Assembly: GCA_964017185.1 (NCBI GenBank)
Contig: OZ024882.1
Span: 36,690,488-36,754,487, forward strand
Direction of reading: 5' to 3'
Source: Rugalucina vietnamica
Taxonomy: Eukaryota > Mollusca > Bivalvia > Lucinida > Lucinidae
Length of the DNA stretch: 64,000 bases
The notes under the pieces were generated by a model. The model was given only the letters and a program-made list of their open reading frames with translations, searched no databases and was not told the DNA's origin. How positions within the stretch are numbered: position 1 is the first letter of the stretch; the number at the start of each line of letters is the position of its first letter. Positions 1-13,616 of the stretch are shown in pieces. The translations under genes were made by a program, and so were the position numbers.

Positions 1-348
1 ATTCATTAATATTAATGAAAACATAAAAAAATCACAGAAAAAAAAACACACACAAGAAAACCACCGTGGTATTCTTGGAGCTAATTTGACCTACCTTGCG
101 CCCCAGGATGATTTTTAATGGGTGCCAAATCGTTCATTGGGACCCCAGAAATACAAAGAATTTGTGTTCATAAAGATAAACTTGTTTGCACTATGAAAAA
201 ATGCATGGTTTCCATGGCAACCATTAACACGTTTTTAGCATGGGCATGTGCATACAACATTGGTCATATATCCGCTATTACTTATCCTAGACCACTGAAT
301 CAGATTTCATTTTAAAGCTTAGACATGGTCCTTTTATCCAGTGGTACG

Positions 349-2827
349 TAGTAACACAGTCGCATGCGTGATCTCGTGTAGAGTGTTTTGGTACCGTTGT
401 CGATCGTTTCAAGATGGTGGCGAGTCAAACAGGGAATTTTTAAGTCGCCTTTCATTTGTAAAAAAAAAAAAAAAAATAGTTATTTTCAATGCTAGGGGCC
501 CAACTCAGACACTGTCAGGATCGGAAAAAAATCAGATTTTACGATTTTGATATTCCGATTATCGGAAAAGATGGCGTGACGTCATCAGCCAGCATCCGGG
601 TCACTCTCACGGGTACAAATCCGTAATGGCGGCATTATTGAAAGCTAATATACGTATGGTTTATTTGCACAAATTGCCCAAAACGCCCAAATCTTTAAAA
701 GTTTTGTTGTGTAATGAGGAACAATTGTTACCAAAATGCATATTTTTAGCTCACCTGAGCCGTCAGGCTCACAAGGTGAGCTTATAGTATACCCATGCTC
801 CGTCGTCCGTCCGTCCGTCCGTCGTCCGTCGTCCGTCCGTCCGTCGTCCACAATTTTCAAAGATCTTCTTCTCTGAAACCGCTTGGCTAATCAAAGCCAA
901 ATTTTACATGAAGCATCTATGGGAAGGGGAAACCAATGTGTATATAAATAATCCAGGTCACATGACCAAGATGGCCGCCATGCCTATATATGGTAAAAAC
1001 CCTTCAAAAATCTTCTTCTCCGGAACCACTGGACCGATTTCAACCAAACTTGGCATGAAGCATCGATGACTCAAGCACTTCAATGTGTATATAAATCATG
1101 ACCTTGCGGTGACCTTGACCTATTTTACGGCAAGGTCAACATAGTCGCCTTTGCATTTGAATGGGAAAAATTGTTAAATTGTCATTTAAAGGAAAAATCT
1201 TGCAGAAAATGAGCAGTAGGACTGAATATTAATGATTCTGAAAACAATTGGGCACCAGGGGCTCATCCGCCCCCACCCCGGGGCAATATACATGTATATT
1301 ATCATAATATTCAAACATCTTCTTCTCTGAAACCGCTTGGCCAATCAAAGCCAAATTTTACATGAAGCATCTATGGGAAAGGGGAACCAATGTGTATATA
1401 AATAATCCAGGTCACATGACCAAGATGGCCGCCATGCCCATATATGGTAAAAACCCTTCAAAAATCTTCTTCTCCAGAACCGGTGGACCGATTTCAACAA
1501 AACTTGGCATGAAGCATTGATGGCGCAAGCACTACAATGTGTATATAAATCATGACCCTGTGATGACCTTGACCTATTTTACGGCAAGGTCAACATAGGT
1601 CACCAATGCATTGGAATGGGGAAAACTTTTAAAATGTAATTTAAAGTGAAAGTCTTGCAGGAAATGGGAAGTAGGACTGAATATTAATGATTCTGAAAAA
1701 AATTGGACCCCAGGGGCTCATGTGCCCCCACCCCGCGGCAATATACATGTATATTTCCATAATATTCAAACGTCTTCTCCTCTGAAACCGCTTGGCCAAT
1801 CAAAGCCAAATTTTTGTGAAGCATCTATAGAATAGGTGAATCAATGTATATATAAATAATCTAGGTCACATGACAAAGATGGCCGCCATGCCCATATATG
1901 GTAAAAACCCATCAAAAACCTTCTTCTCTGAAACCAATAGACTGATTTCAAGGAAACTTGGCATGAAGCATCGATGGCTAAAGTACTTTAATGTATATAT
2001 AAATCAGGACCCTGTGATGACCTTGACCAAGTTTATGGCAAGGTCAACATGGGTTGCCTATGCATTTGAATTGGGAAAACTGTTAAAATGTCATTTGAAG
2101 GGAAAAGCCAGCAGGAAATTGGCAAATGGACAGAATATTGAAGATTCAGAAAAAAGAAAATGGCCCAAGGGCTTCATCTGCCCCTGCACTGGAATAAAAT
2201 ACCATAATATTCATACATGTTTATTGGTATATGCAGCAGATCTCAGGTGAGCGTTTACAGGACCATTGGTCCTCTGGTTTGAATTTGGAAGGAAAATATA
2301 TTGAATAGCGCAGTATTTCCGTGTTTATTTATATAGTTAAATATTTTGATTTTTCGGCAAGCGCGGGCGGCTTTGATCTCTCGTTATTTAATAGGCACAC
2401 AATTTTAGGCACTCAGTCTCAAATTACATTGAAGATGACAATTTTACGCTGTAGTATTTCAGCTGTCGTTCTGTAGTATCTGTTTTTTGAGGAGACATAT
2501 TAAGGTTTTAAATAACATACCACATATGGTTGGATATTTAAAACTCCAACAACTTCAACGGCACGGTTATTGTACATTTCTTGTACATTTCAGTATCTAT
2601 TATTCTATTACAAAATAAAATCGTGAAATATGGCAATATCAAAATCGTAATATCTGATTTTTTCCCAGCCTGACAGTGCCTGAGATGGGCCCCTAGCATT
2701 GAAATAACTCATACTTTTACAAATGAAGGGCGACTTACAAATTCCCTGTTTGACTCGCCGCCATCTTGAAACGATCTACACCGGTACCAAAAAAAACTAC
2801 ATGAGATCACGTATACGATTGTGAGTA
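349..2827. mobile_element. TIR element split by a nested insertion
   Basis: About 190 bp at 355-545 and 2640-2820 are inverted copies of each other. Both carry a shared GTGATCTC-TGTAG block, 'GATCGTTTCAAGATGG', 'GAGTCAAACAGGGAATTT' and a 'GCTAGGGGCCCA-CTCAGACACTGTCAGG' stretch. Removing the nested element at 747-2277 leaves about 950 bp, consistent with a non-autonomous DNA transposon. No transposase is visible. The flanks continue the foldback arm on both sides, which shows where it landed. The superfamily is not recognised. Confidence 0.6.
747..2277 (+). mobile_element. Helentron/HINE-like element, complete copy
   Basis: The left end is TAGCTCACCTGAGCC followed by a hairpin with GGCTC-CAAGGTGAGC and a GTCC/GTCGTCC microsatellite (800-848). 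The body has three tandem units of about 450 bp, each starting at 'TCTTC-TCTGAAACCGCTTGG' (about 866, 1316 and 1771). The right end has the inverse of the left end (CTCAGGTGAGC), a short hairpin AGGACCATTGGTCCT and then CTGG. Subterminal inverted repeats, a microsatellite, central tandem repeats, a 3' hairpin and a CTRR end are the known layout of Helentron-associated non-autonomous rolling-circle elements; the assignment here is inference. No Rep/helicase is present. The 126-codon ORF at 1870-2250 is a repeat-derived reading frame. Confidence 0.65.
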
Positions 2828-3725
2828 AAAGATATCTAATTTGCGTATACATGAACTTAAATGAAAACATTAAAAATGACAGAAAAGCGTTGCAAATCCA
2901 TAGATAAACTATTTTCAAGCCCAAACTACCATTGTGTTACTTTGTTATTGAACCAGTAATACCATATGACAAATCTATTGATCTCATGTGCCTAAAATGA
3001 AAATGATCTCATTTGCATATTCATGAATGTTTATAAAAAAGTCGAAAGTTCGAGGAAAAACGAGGGAAAATTTATAGTCATTGCAAGCTTTTGGATGGGC
3101 TCTATGGGATCTCTATCTTGCATCCAAGAAACTAAATTTCATGGCTGCCAGTGTGGTCAAAGGGGCCACCGAAATGCCATAAAATTGTCCTCAACAATGA
3201 ACACATTTGCATGATGTAAAATTACATAGTTTCCACACCCACCCAAAGTGTAATTCTAAAAAAAATAGGATGTACTCACAAAAATATTCATATACCAACA
3301 ATTGCATGCTCTAGAATACTATAATTGGTCTGATAGTGATGCATGGACCTTGCAATTTAATCTTAATCCCAATTATTCAAATTATTGCATTTGCTTGTTC
3401 ACGAAATTAATAAAACACACAAGAAATCAGAGAAAATCTTGGGTGATATTCATACAAAATCAATTGTACCATAGCTCTAAACAAACCCAGGATGCTGAGA
3501 GAAGTATCAAATGAGATTTATATAAATAAGTGAAAAATCAATGAAAAATGAAGGGGGTATACCAACAAAATGGCGTATATCTTGACTACCAATAGCTAAC
3601 TCAACATGGAAACAATTAATGTATTATTTTCACGCAATTAGATATGCAAGGCGTGCTTGCTGGCAACCAAGATTCAATAAATTTTGTTCGAGCACAAGCT
3701 TCGTGTTTCTGTTAATATCACAACT

Positions 3726-4505
3726 TTTGGAACGTTTTTACCTAGTAGTTAAAGGGCAGTTAACATTTGGTTAAAACACTAAAAGTGTTATTTTGCGGAC
3801 AAATCTGGCCTTATTTGTACCGTGATACCTCTTATTAGAAATTTTGAATAGAATCAATAAAATATGAAGAATGGTTCTTAAAAATGATGGCGTTTCTTCG
3901 AATTTTAGCTGTAAAGTGAAAAAAATCTTACACTCCTTACTTTCTAAACAAACACTCATAAAAATGTAAAGAAGTGGCAGAGCTAAACCAGTTGTTATGT
4001 TAACTAATTTGGCCCGAGCTTAGTATAAAAAGTAAGAAAATAAATGACAACCACAAGTATTAAACATTTGCTGACCAATAATCATGAAGTCTTACACACC
4101 TTACTTTTAGACCCCAGTGGATTTCCGTGCGGTGATATAAAAGTCTGAAACTACCAGAGTGGTGATGTTGTTCATTATTTTTATCTATATATTCATATGT
4201 TTCATATTCTGTATCTCTTCAATTTCTATTCATTAATTTGATGCAGTATGATAGCTTTCGAATTTGACTTCATTGAAAAATGTCACACTAAAATCTTACA
4301 CACCTTACATCAAATATCTGCATAACGTTTTTATTTATAAAGTTACATAGTAGAAATTTTGTCTGATCAAGCCCGTCTGAGCACTTGTTATTTTGACACA
4401 TCTTTTCCATGCATACAGTACAGTCTCACTGGGGTCTAAAGCCTCAAAACGGATCGGGGCCATTTTTTAAACTGCCCTAATATCAAATATACGCAGAGAA
4501 GCAAC
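3726..4505. other. No recognised feature
   Basis: AT-rich sequence without a convincing ORF, RNA gene or repeat. 'TCTTACACACCTTAC' occurs near 4090 and 4293, and 'CTTACACTCCTTAC' near 3928. This may be a decayed repeat, but the spacing is irregular. Confidence 0.3.
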
Positions 4506-4509
4506 CACG

Positions 4510-5720
4510 AATGATAATATTTTTGTCGATCCCATAAATTCAAGAACCGTGACCTTTGGCATTTTATCTTGTTTTTAAGATGTGTGCTGAAAAATGGCAG
4601 GAACCATTTCTGAAATCTAAGTGATAAAACAAACATTTTGGTATACTACAATCTTGATTGTCCTAATGTTCATTGAACAAGATAAGCAACTCGAAAACTT
4701 AACCATTTCCTTAATTATGTACAGCATTCAAAGGTCATACCATGTCCTGTCATTAACCTTCGTTGCTATGGCATAGCAACTCATTTGGTGGATCGCTGCA
4801 ACTTACATATATATAGAACCCTACAAGAATACCTACCATATTAAAGGTCATGCCTGTCATAGCACGCGCGCAGTTATTTTGCGAATTTTGCGTTTTGGGC
4901 AAAATTTGGATAAATGACATTGACCTTTCAAATGGAGGGGTCAAGGTCATTTGGAAGTTGCACTCGGTAATTGTTAAAATGCATTTACGTTCGATATTTT
5001 CCAGTTTGCAGCAGATTCACATGGAAGATAAGCCATAAATTAAGAGATAGTTATATCCCCTATGTATTTAATAGCCGTGACCTTTGACCTTTGACCTTGT
5101 CCTTGAAAGTCAACAGAAAAAATGGCAGGAAACATTTTTGAAATCTAAAAAAATAAAACAAACATTTTGGTATATTACAATCATGATTGTCTTAAACTTC
5201 AATTAATAAGATAAGCAACCGTCGAAAACTTAACCATTTTCCTTAATTATGTACAACATTCAAAGGTCATACCATGTCCTGCCATTAACCTTTGTTGCTA
5301 TGGCAACTCATTTGGACGAACGCTGCAACTTACATACATATCGAACCCTACAAGAATACTTACCATATTAAAGGTCTTGAATTCAACCTCCCTCATGCCT
5401 ATCGTAGCACGCGCGCAGTTATTTTGCATATTTTGCGTTCTTTTGGGGCAAATTTTGGGTAAATGACCTTGACCTTTCAAATGGAGGGGTCAAGGTCATT
5501 TGGAAATTGCACTCGCCAATTGCTTAAATGTATTTACTGTCGATATTTTCCAGTTTGCTGCAGATGCACATGGAAGATCGGCCATAAATTAAGAGATAGT
5601 CATATGCCCTATATATTTAATAGCCGTGACCTTTGACCTTTGACCTTGACCTTGAAAGTCAACAGAAAAAATGACAGGAAATATTTTTGAAATCTACTCG
5701 TCAAACCGAACATTTTGGTA
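4510..5720. repeat. Tandem repeat, ~535-bp period, ~2.3 copies
   Basis: The anchor ATTTTGGTATA-TACAATC occurs near 4635 and 5165, and a third, diverged anchor lies near 5711. Internal blocks recur in order: the 'CATTCAAAGGTCATACCATG' block, 'TATCATAGCACGCGCGCAG'-type text, 'AAATGGAGGGGTCAAGGTCA', and 'CCGTGACCTTTGACCTTTGA'. The leftmost copy is partial and more diverged. It carries the TGACCTTTGACC motif common to other repeats of this genome. No gene is seen; small ORFs here are repeat-derived. Confidence 0.75.
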
Positions 5721-6720
5721 TATAGAAACCCTGATTAACAAAAAGTGGCCACGGGATTACATAAGCAACTCTACTAATACCAGAATGGAACCAAATCTCC
5801 AAGATTATGGTACAGTACTTTTTATGAGCACAAGAAGATGTTAAATGACTTTTTGGGAATAAACCGTTAACTTTTCAGATGACGAGAAACAATGTTAATT
5901 TTGAGGTGGCACCCTGTATACGTTGACGCAGCGTAATTGCGTCAGAAAAAGGTGGCTTTCAGGCGAAAAGTGAAAATTGAGTTTCCTTAAAGTTTAAATA
6001 TTGATGGGTGAAAGAGTATGTTTCAGGTTATCTTCATACCAATTTGGAGACCATATTTCATTTTTGTTATTATGCTTATCAGAAACTTCTAAGAAAATAC
6101 TGCCAGAAAGTTGAGTGATGCCTGTCGAACTGAAAAGAATGTAATCAACAGTGCATGTCTTATTATTACGCACTAGGTCCATTAACTCATCTTTCACTGG
6201 TTCACACATAGAATCTCAAGTTGTAACACTTTGAAAAATAACACAAAATTCATTTGAAAGAGGCGTCAATACCACGATGTAATCATGTGCTAATACCACT
6301 ACAACTTCCCAAAAATTATTTTCTCAAGAAACATTTTGGTAGACGATTTCAATCAGAAAATTTATTTATCTATTTATAACTATCATGTGATTATAGAGAC
6401 GAACAGCTGTCCTTAACAGCAAATATCTATTTAGACCATTTAAAACAAAATTAAGGTAAGCATAAATTTGATATATTCTTCAAACAATCCAGTTTTAAAT
6501 TCTTCAAACAATCCAGTTTGAAAAATCTGAAAATATTGAAAGGCGTAGCCTCTGCATTGATTCTAAATGGCGTATATTCAAAATATTATGACGTCACAAA
6601 GCAGGGGCAATAATACTATAAAGTAAAGGTTAATACATTCTACGCAAGTGTTATGAATGGCAAGTTTATGTGTAAAATGGAAGCGGTCATGTATATAGCG
6701 TTGCAAATGTTACATCATTT
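5721..6720. other. Intergenic, one weak ORF on the minus strand
   Basis: No supported gene. A 71-codon minus-strand ORF (5994-6209) has a protein-like composition and a 'TVDYILFSS' segment that could be a relic of a LINE endonuclease domain (the family's 'DYI' motif). It has no flanking domains, so I do not call it. Confidence 0.3.
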
Positions 6721-7300
6721 TAGCTAACCTGAGCCGAAGGATGACCATGATCCGGCGTCCGTCCGTCCGTCGTCCACAATTTCAAACATCTTCTCCTCTG
6801 AAACCGCTAGGCCAATCAAAGCCAAACTTCATGTGAAGTATCCTTAGGGAGGGGGGACGAAAGTTTATATAAATGGTCCAGGTCACATGACAAAGATGGC
6901 CGTCATGCCCATGTATGGTAAAAACCATAGAAAACTTCTTCTCTGGAACCGGTGGACCGATTTCAAGGAAATTTGGTATACGTAGCATTGCTGGCCCATC
7001 ATATTTTATATAAATCATGACCTTTAGTTGACCTTGACCTATTTTACGGCAAGCTCAATTTTGGTTACATAGGCTTTTCAATGGAAAAAGTGAAAACATA
7101 GAATCTTTCAAGAAGTTTTGTAGCCTGTGACCTGAAAGTTATATACAGGTAGATACAGACAACATCTTGAGCTAATGAAGTGTTGTGAGTATAAAAGATC
7201 AAGGTCATTGCTTGACCTTGGCCAAAGGTCATTTACAAATTAAATGTAAACTTAATTTTCTCAGTAACCACTTGACCAATTAAAGCCAAAATTTAATTAT
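6721..7300 (+). mobile_element. Helentron-like element, 5' end only
   Basis: Starts TAGCTAACCTGAGCCGAAGG, followed by GTCCGTCCGTCGTCC and one ~450-bp-type unit ('TCTCCTCTGAAACCGC', 'GGTCACATGACAAAGATGGC', 'TGACCTTGACCTATTTTACG'). It fades out near 7300 without the 3' hairpin or CTRR end. The unit is most like the one in the 28.4-kb copy: both share 'GGTTACATAGGCTTTTCAAT' and the 'CTTGACCTTGGCCAAAGGTC' block. Confidence 0.65.
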
Positions 7301-8064
7301 GTAGCTGTATATGATTTGTCGACATGAGACTTATAAACTAGTTTATTATGTTATGTTATATAAACTAGTCTATTATACATAGGTTACATGAGTGATTATC
7401 GGCTTACCCTACAGATCATCCGAGCAGAGCATTTGATACCTCGATTACACGCGCATTTCAAACAAAGCTACACTATGATTTTCGCGCATTTTATATACGG
7501 CCATAAACGGGGGTATAAATGTTTGAATTTTTGAAGTGAAGCAAATTGAATAACGTCATACCCATTACGGAATTATCTCCGTTTTCACAAAGTGTTCTAC
7601 AATAAAGCTGCTTTTGACTGTATTTTTTGCATTAATTACGAGTACACTTGCTGCTCATAAAGCCGTAAAGGGCCTGTTACAGGGTATGGGAAATTAACAT
7701 GGGAGTTTGCCCACGCATGGAATTTTATGAAATTATGTGCATTAATTTTCTTGGTTATGACTGCTATAATACTGGTGTATTCCCTTGTAAATTCAATTCC
7801 ACTGGCAAATTATGACATAATATTATGACGTCACTACAATAGTTAAGGGCACCCCACTTTAAACGTTTCTACAGTGACCAACGATTCATGAAGCAAATGT
7901 TGGAAGCTTTCCAGAAATAAAGTAGTCATTGGTAAGTTTGCTGATACTATAAATGACTTTGTTGGTATCAAGATAGTGGCGGAGCAGTCATTTTCATGTA
8001 CATGTAACCCCTATTTTCACGTGCCTATTTTAAAAGCGGTAGAATTTGAATTAAAATTTTTCTG
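7301..8064. other. No recognised feature
   Basis: AT-rich sequence with no supported gene or clear repeat. It includes 'GTTACAGGGTATGGG' (about 7676), which recalls the TAACATA-type motifs of the next block. Confidence 0.25.
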
Positions 8065-10206
8065 TGTTCCAGTCTTTGTCAAGACACCATTTTAATATAA
8101 AAACTGCCCATATATGTTCGGAATATATTCGTGAAATTTCACGAAATTCGTGGACCGGAAACATGGTGTTTTGTTACATTCATTACACAACACCCTTATT
8201 CATCAAAATGATAATTTGTTCACTGATAATCACAAAGTACTTTAATAAATGATTTATGACTGTAGGAGTTTTACTGTAGGCTTATTATAAGCAATTTATA
8301 TTATAATAGCATGATTTTAATGAAACCCAACACACAGACCTTATACCCTGTTACATAAGTTACCGTTTGAACAGACTTTTAATGATTTAAAGATTTCAAT
8401 TAAGTTTTGTGTTTAACATCACATTAGTATAACTGCAGGGTTTAAAATGCAATATTATTGATCTTCCTGAATTCAGAAGTTGTCTCTCAGTACCCTTTCC
8501 ATTTGTTACATATGTTACATTTAGCGCAAACATTAAGTGTGAACAATTTTCATATGATACGATCTTAAAGAGCTGAACTTTTTCTTCTTATTTTAAAAGG
8601 ATGTTATATGTAAATAGTTAATACACATGCTAAATCATGGGGCTGTTCAATTGCATTCATCTTATTCTTATTTGATTAGCATGTTACAAAATTATAATTT
8701 AAGAAATTACATTTCATTGAACATCACAATACATGTACCGCGATATCAATCTCTAGAAAAGATTATAAGTTCATAACTCAATCTATTTTTCTGACATTTA
8801 TTCATCATTCAATGTTATATTTTGATGCAAACCCTATCTTAGTACTTTTGCAGGCTTGTGCAAACAATAAGAACACATAATATGCAAGATTAATGTTTGT
8901 ATTTGTATGAAAGGAAACTAATTTGTCTACAAGACGTTTGTCATGATATGACACAACTTACCTTATAAAATCTATTTTTTACCAAGAAATATTATCTTTA
9001 AAATTCAGTTTTGAATGGTGTAATGTATGTAACATACAATATACGTTTAATAGGCTGAATAAGATCCATAGGAATGTGAATATAAGAAGTGGACTTGCTT
9101 AAATGATGAAACATTCTTCATAATCAGCCTAAATGCATTCATTTTATAGGAGATTTTGTTTTGATGTTTATTTTGCAAGCATTTATGTGGGTAACATATG
9201 TAAGGCAGTGATGTTGCATTTGACTGAAGGCTAAATGCTTAAAATACTTATTGCATATGACTACAGAATTTATGTCTGTTTTAATCTCATGTAAAGATCA
9301 AAATCAGATCGTTTCTTGAAAATCAAAGTTATAAAATTTGGGTACAGTAAGCGATATAGGAGGTACTCTAGCTTTCCCTCTAAAAATAAAACATGGAATT
9401 GGTATGTTAAAGTAATATACAGTGAACATTTGTCTATATTTCCACTTGTGTCTTTTACAATAAAATACTATTGGTCCAAGAGTGAGAAATAATAATATCA
9501 GATTCAGTTTATCACTACGAGACAATTCCACATGGACCTCCCTGTCTCACTCCTATATGAGAAGCATAACATGATTATCAGTTAAACAAATTTAAATATC
9601 CTCTATTATTTCCTCATTAGAATAATTCAGAGCTTTCAGCATTGATTCAACTGAAGGCAAACTGTAAGCCATTTGGACTCACTGTTATTTTAGAATTTCT
9701 TTATATCGTACTAAACCTAAAGAAAACAGTCAAGTGTGAAAAACAGATGGTAGAAAACCATCATGAATAACATCTTTTTGGCAAAAGTAAGCAATGGCCA
9801 GGAGCTGCTGCAATTAGAACCAAGGTTCAACCTAAAGTCCCACATGGAAAACAAGCGAAATAACAAATAGTTACTTGTACAAAAAGAATGTACAGTTTGA
9901 CAAGAGAACGGCTATTTCCCAACAGGTGGCCACTCAGTTACATAAATGTAACTACATGTATGCCATTCATTGTCTTAGCACAATGTGTGTCAGAAATGTG
10001 CATTATGGTCATAATCATAAACCTTTTTGCGATGTTTTGGAGCAATTTCAACATTTTGTTAAAATTATGAAAAGTGAACTACATGTATACAATGTAAAAA
10101 ATGACAATGTTACCGGCTTTGAATTATCATGAAATTTTGCTCATATCAAGAGGATATATATGGCATGTTTTTATACAAATATGGTATCTTGACAAAGACT
10201 GGAACA
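8065..10206. mobile_element. AT-rich block between ~60-bp inverted ends
   Basis: 8065-8120 and 10145-10206 are inverted copies: GTTCCAGTCTTTGTCAAGA, then CACCAT or TACCAT, then an AT tract and CCATATAT. The 2.1-kb interior is AT-rich and holds several palindromic TAACATATGTTA-like motifs (about 8505, 9025 and 9190). No transposase is seen; the 85-codon ORF at 9875-10132 matches nothing I recognise. It is likely a non-autonomous DNA transposon, but target-site duplications could not be placed. Confidence 0.4.
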
Positions 10207-12257
10207 TATTTATCTTTTAAGTTGAATTTGGTATTTTTTTGTAGATTTTCGAGAAAAAATGAGAAATTTTATGATTATTTAATCAGGAAATCAATATAAT
10301 ACTTCTGTAAAATGATTTTACGGTATAAGTATAATGCCTGGGATGTTCTCGAGCCATTCCACTCGACAAATCTTAGAAAATTATAAAACTTAAATTTTAG
10401 GACACACAAAGATGACGGCAGGTATCATGTCATTGTGGGAGTGAGCCAAGGTTGCCTCCTGAGTCCTATAATTAATTATTTAATTCAAAATATACATTTT
10501 CGTAGCTCATATATGATGACCTACGTATGTGTAAAATTTAAAGAAAATCCGTGCGTGGGCACATTTGTAACACCCCCTTTTGTGTATCTGTTATGATCAT
10601 CTCATTGATTCGATGATAACAGATACCCTTTATGGATTGATATTCAAATCGCTAATTTAATACCTACCCCTGATTTCCCCCAGTTTTACTATAATTATGC
10701 AAGGTGTAAATCTGGGGTAGGTTTCATATGGTGCGACATTATCGGCTTATATCTACTTCTATCTGTTTGATTTCACCGCTGAGTATTTCATTCATTTCTG
10801 TAAGGTAAACTTGTGACGTGGACCTACACTGAAAGATCTCATGGTTCTGGCCTTGTTGATAAAAACAACAAAAACATTCATTACGTCTCAGTGGTCATAG
10901 GTCCTATTCCGGGCTTCTCTAGGCTTTCAGATTAGCCTTCAATCCGAGATCCAGTCTCCATATAACCATCTGCTACGTGGGACGTAAACATGAAATACAG
11001 TAACCAACCATTTGCGTATATATAGCACACTCTCAGTCAAAGTTACACCATTTGCTTCTTTACAATGAAGAGAGATGTATGTAGTAGCTTACTTTGATTA
11101 ATTGGCAGGCACATTCGTGTACAATTACATGTAGATATAGTGTCAATTTTACTGGTACGGAGAAAGAATGTGCGTTACGTAAAAAAAGAAAAAAGAAGAA
11201 AAAAACTATAGGCAGTTTATTGTAGGCAGTCTGTTCATATAAAAGGTACTAGAAAAGAGCCCGCGCAAGCAGTCTGTATTTCTATAAAACAATTTGATAT
11301 AGAATTTAAAGTAAGATCGCATTTAGGCAATACGAATTTTTATCATATTCATTTATATAACCTCACTCGTTTCGGTCATTTTTATTTTCTATATGTATAT
11401 TGTGTTACTTCTTTAATTACATTTGCATGTCTGACAAAAAGAGTGCTTATTTGATAAACTCATAAAACTCTCCATATTGAATCATGCTGTATTTTGTCTG
11501 CATTATTTGCTACCTCATGTTGGTAACATTGGTACCATTAGTAAAACCTTGGACGGTATTGGTCTACCAATTGTACCATTTCAAGTTTACCGATGGTAAG
11601 AAGTCCGAACGCACGCTTTGTGTCATAAATTTAACCAATCACTATGGGCGTAATATATTATCATAATGACCCGAGCATTTTGATTTGCTGTCAAAATGTA
11701 CATGATGTTGGGAGAATATAGAGCAGAAAATTTCATTCATATCAAAATATTTAAAAACTTGAAGACAACAAAAAGAAGTTTAGACCGAAATTATCAATGA
11801 GGGCAATATACCAAAAACACGCTGGTCAAATGTACCGTTTCCAACTATACCCGTCTAATTCGCTCCTTTAGTACTATAGATGATATAAACAGTTTTGAAA
11901 TAAAACACGTACATGTACGTAATTGAAGTGGTTACCAGAAGTACGACTGGCGAAGCATGCGTTTCCGAGATTTTTTTATGTGCCAGGACAGATTGCCTTT
12001 AAAACCATTCGCTGCTCGTTTTAATTAATCCAACAGTTTTGTATGGCATACTGTCTTCATTTGACTAATGTCTTTACTAATGATTAAGTAAAATCATCTT
12101 ACTGTAACTACGTTTTTTTTTATTTTTATTTTTACTTTATTTTATTTTATTATATATATATATATTTTATTTAAATGGGCTGCTAGTAGTTAAAGATAAA
12201 CGAGAGGTTAACTTTTTGGGAAAGAGTTTCTATGTCCGTTACCTTTTTTCCCTATTA
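10207..12257. other. Intergenic, no gene seen
   Basis: No ORF with coding character and no RNA gene recognised. A short inverted pair around 'CCTACCCCTGATTT' (10665) and 'AATCTGGGGTAGG' (10710) flanks an AT stretch, and a T-rich/TA microsatellite lies at 12112-12170. The region could hold 5' UTR exons or regulatory DNA of the GPCR gene downstream, but nothing specific marks them. Confidence 0.3.
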
Positions 12258-12670
12258 CCAATAAAATATAAATGCAAGATCCTTTTGAAGCAGTGAAAAC
12301 GTTCAAAGGAGGGTGGTATGGCCAATATTGCACAATTTCGGGTACTGAACCCTCATCAGTGACCCTTTATAAACCGGCGACGAAAGCCAGATAAATATAC
12401 TGCAAGGGAATTCTAAATCAAAGACACATGCCTAAACAGAGTCAAATAATTTAAACATTGTTTAGAAGATGGTTCTAAACGGGCAACTATTTAAATTTAT
12501 ACTCTGAATATTCTAATTGATCTCAAAGGACCAAAATGAAAATATAATCTGCACTATGGATGATGTACGGGGAGATTTTGTAGAGCCGCAACACGACACA
12601 TTACTAAGTAGTTGCAGTAATAACGAATAAAATATAAATGCAGATCCTTAGGAGGAGTGAAAACGTCCAA
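12258..12670 (+). repeat. Dispersed ~420-bp repeat, copy 1
   Basis: Matches 39815-40258 in the same orientation: 'AATAAAATATAA-TGCA-GATCCTT' near both ends, 'CAATTTCGGGTA-TGAACC', 'TCATCAGTGACCCTTTA', 'GATCTCAAAGGA' and 'AATATAATCTGCACTATGGA'. Each copy starts and ends with a similar AATAAAATATAA/GATCCTT block, so the element has short terminal direct repeats. A partial inverse copy lies at about 39045-39140. Class unknown; no coding content. Confidence 0.65.
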
Positions 12671-13045
12671 GATTAGTATGATTTCCAATTTTTCGGCGAT
12701 TCAAGGACACGTTTAAAGGTTCTGAGTGTCCGAATTCCTCGTTATTGTTTATTGTTTTTCTTTCAACCAATTTTTCTTCAAACAGACGTCCACATATCGG
12801 ACCATTTTATTCACGATTGACTTTCAAATCGTTTAAGGATTGATATCCGAGTGCATGAGACTTGTCAACATATTTTGGTGAAAGATAACATTACTATATT
12901 ATTATCGTACATCCGCCCGTTAAACTAGATTTAAGAAAACTATGCCAATTATAAAAAGAAGATTTGTGGTTATAATGATCGTTAAAATCACGCATGTGAG
13001 GCAATATCAAAACGAAACTATCATACACGTATTAAGAACATTGTT

Positions 13046-13453
13046 TCCTAGGCCTTTCTTTCTTTCTTTCTTTCTTTCTTTTTTTCTTTCCTTTTGACAT
13101 TGAAAGACAGAAACCTACTACTACTACTACTAATAATAATAATAATCACAATCATACTATAATTTGAGCAACGTTTGTCTGTTTGTTTGTTCCCCTACTC
13201 CTCCCAGGTCCATGGGCCGATCTTCACCAAACCTGGAGGGAAGGTGGAGGGCGGCACCGGATATTAGCTTGAGGGGTTCATTTTTAAAGGTCAAGGTCAT
13301 CGAGGTCAAAGGTTAAATTTCTGTATCTCGGCAGTCCTTCGTCCGATTTGGATGAAACTTGGTGAGTGTATACAGGTTGATCCCTGATGTGTCTTATTTG
13401 TCTTCATCGCCGCAATCATCTTACTACTACGTCGAGACGGGTAAAATTTCCTA

Positions 13454-13506
<53 letters not shown>

Positions 13507-13585
13507 TATGATCAACTAGACAATTACAAAGTTTTAGGCCAACTACTACTACTTCTACTAATAATGATAATAATAATAATAATAA

Positions 13586-13616
<31 letters not shown>

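Larger units (their letters stand above)
1..3725. mobile_element. Interrupted half-copy of the 42-kb foldback repeat
   Basis: About 241-348 and 2827-3725 together match one arm of the palindromic repeat at 41080-43850. Shared stretches include the 'TTTTAAAGCTTAGA' block at about 312, the 'ATATCTAATTTGC' block at about 2830, the 'GGCTGCCAGTGTGGTC' block at about 3141 and the 'GCTGGCAACCAAGATTC' block at about 3659. The arm is split by another element (349-2827) and lacks the second arm. It also lacks sequence equivalent to roughly 41880-42240. No coding content is seen. The outer limit on the left lies beyond the window or is too decayed to place. Confidence 0.6.

Noticed and set aside
1870-2250. 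126-codon ORF in the first Helentron-like element
   Set aside because: Same tandem unit is broken by stops in the neighbouring units; not conserved as coding.
5994-6209. Minus-strand ORF with a LINE-endonuclease-like 'DYI' segment
   Set aside because: Too short and isolated; no reverse transcriptase or other domain nearby. A protein search would decide.
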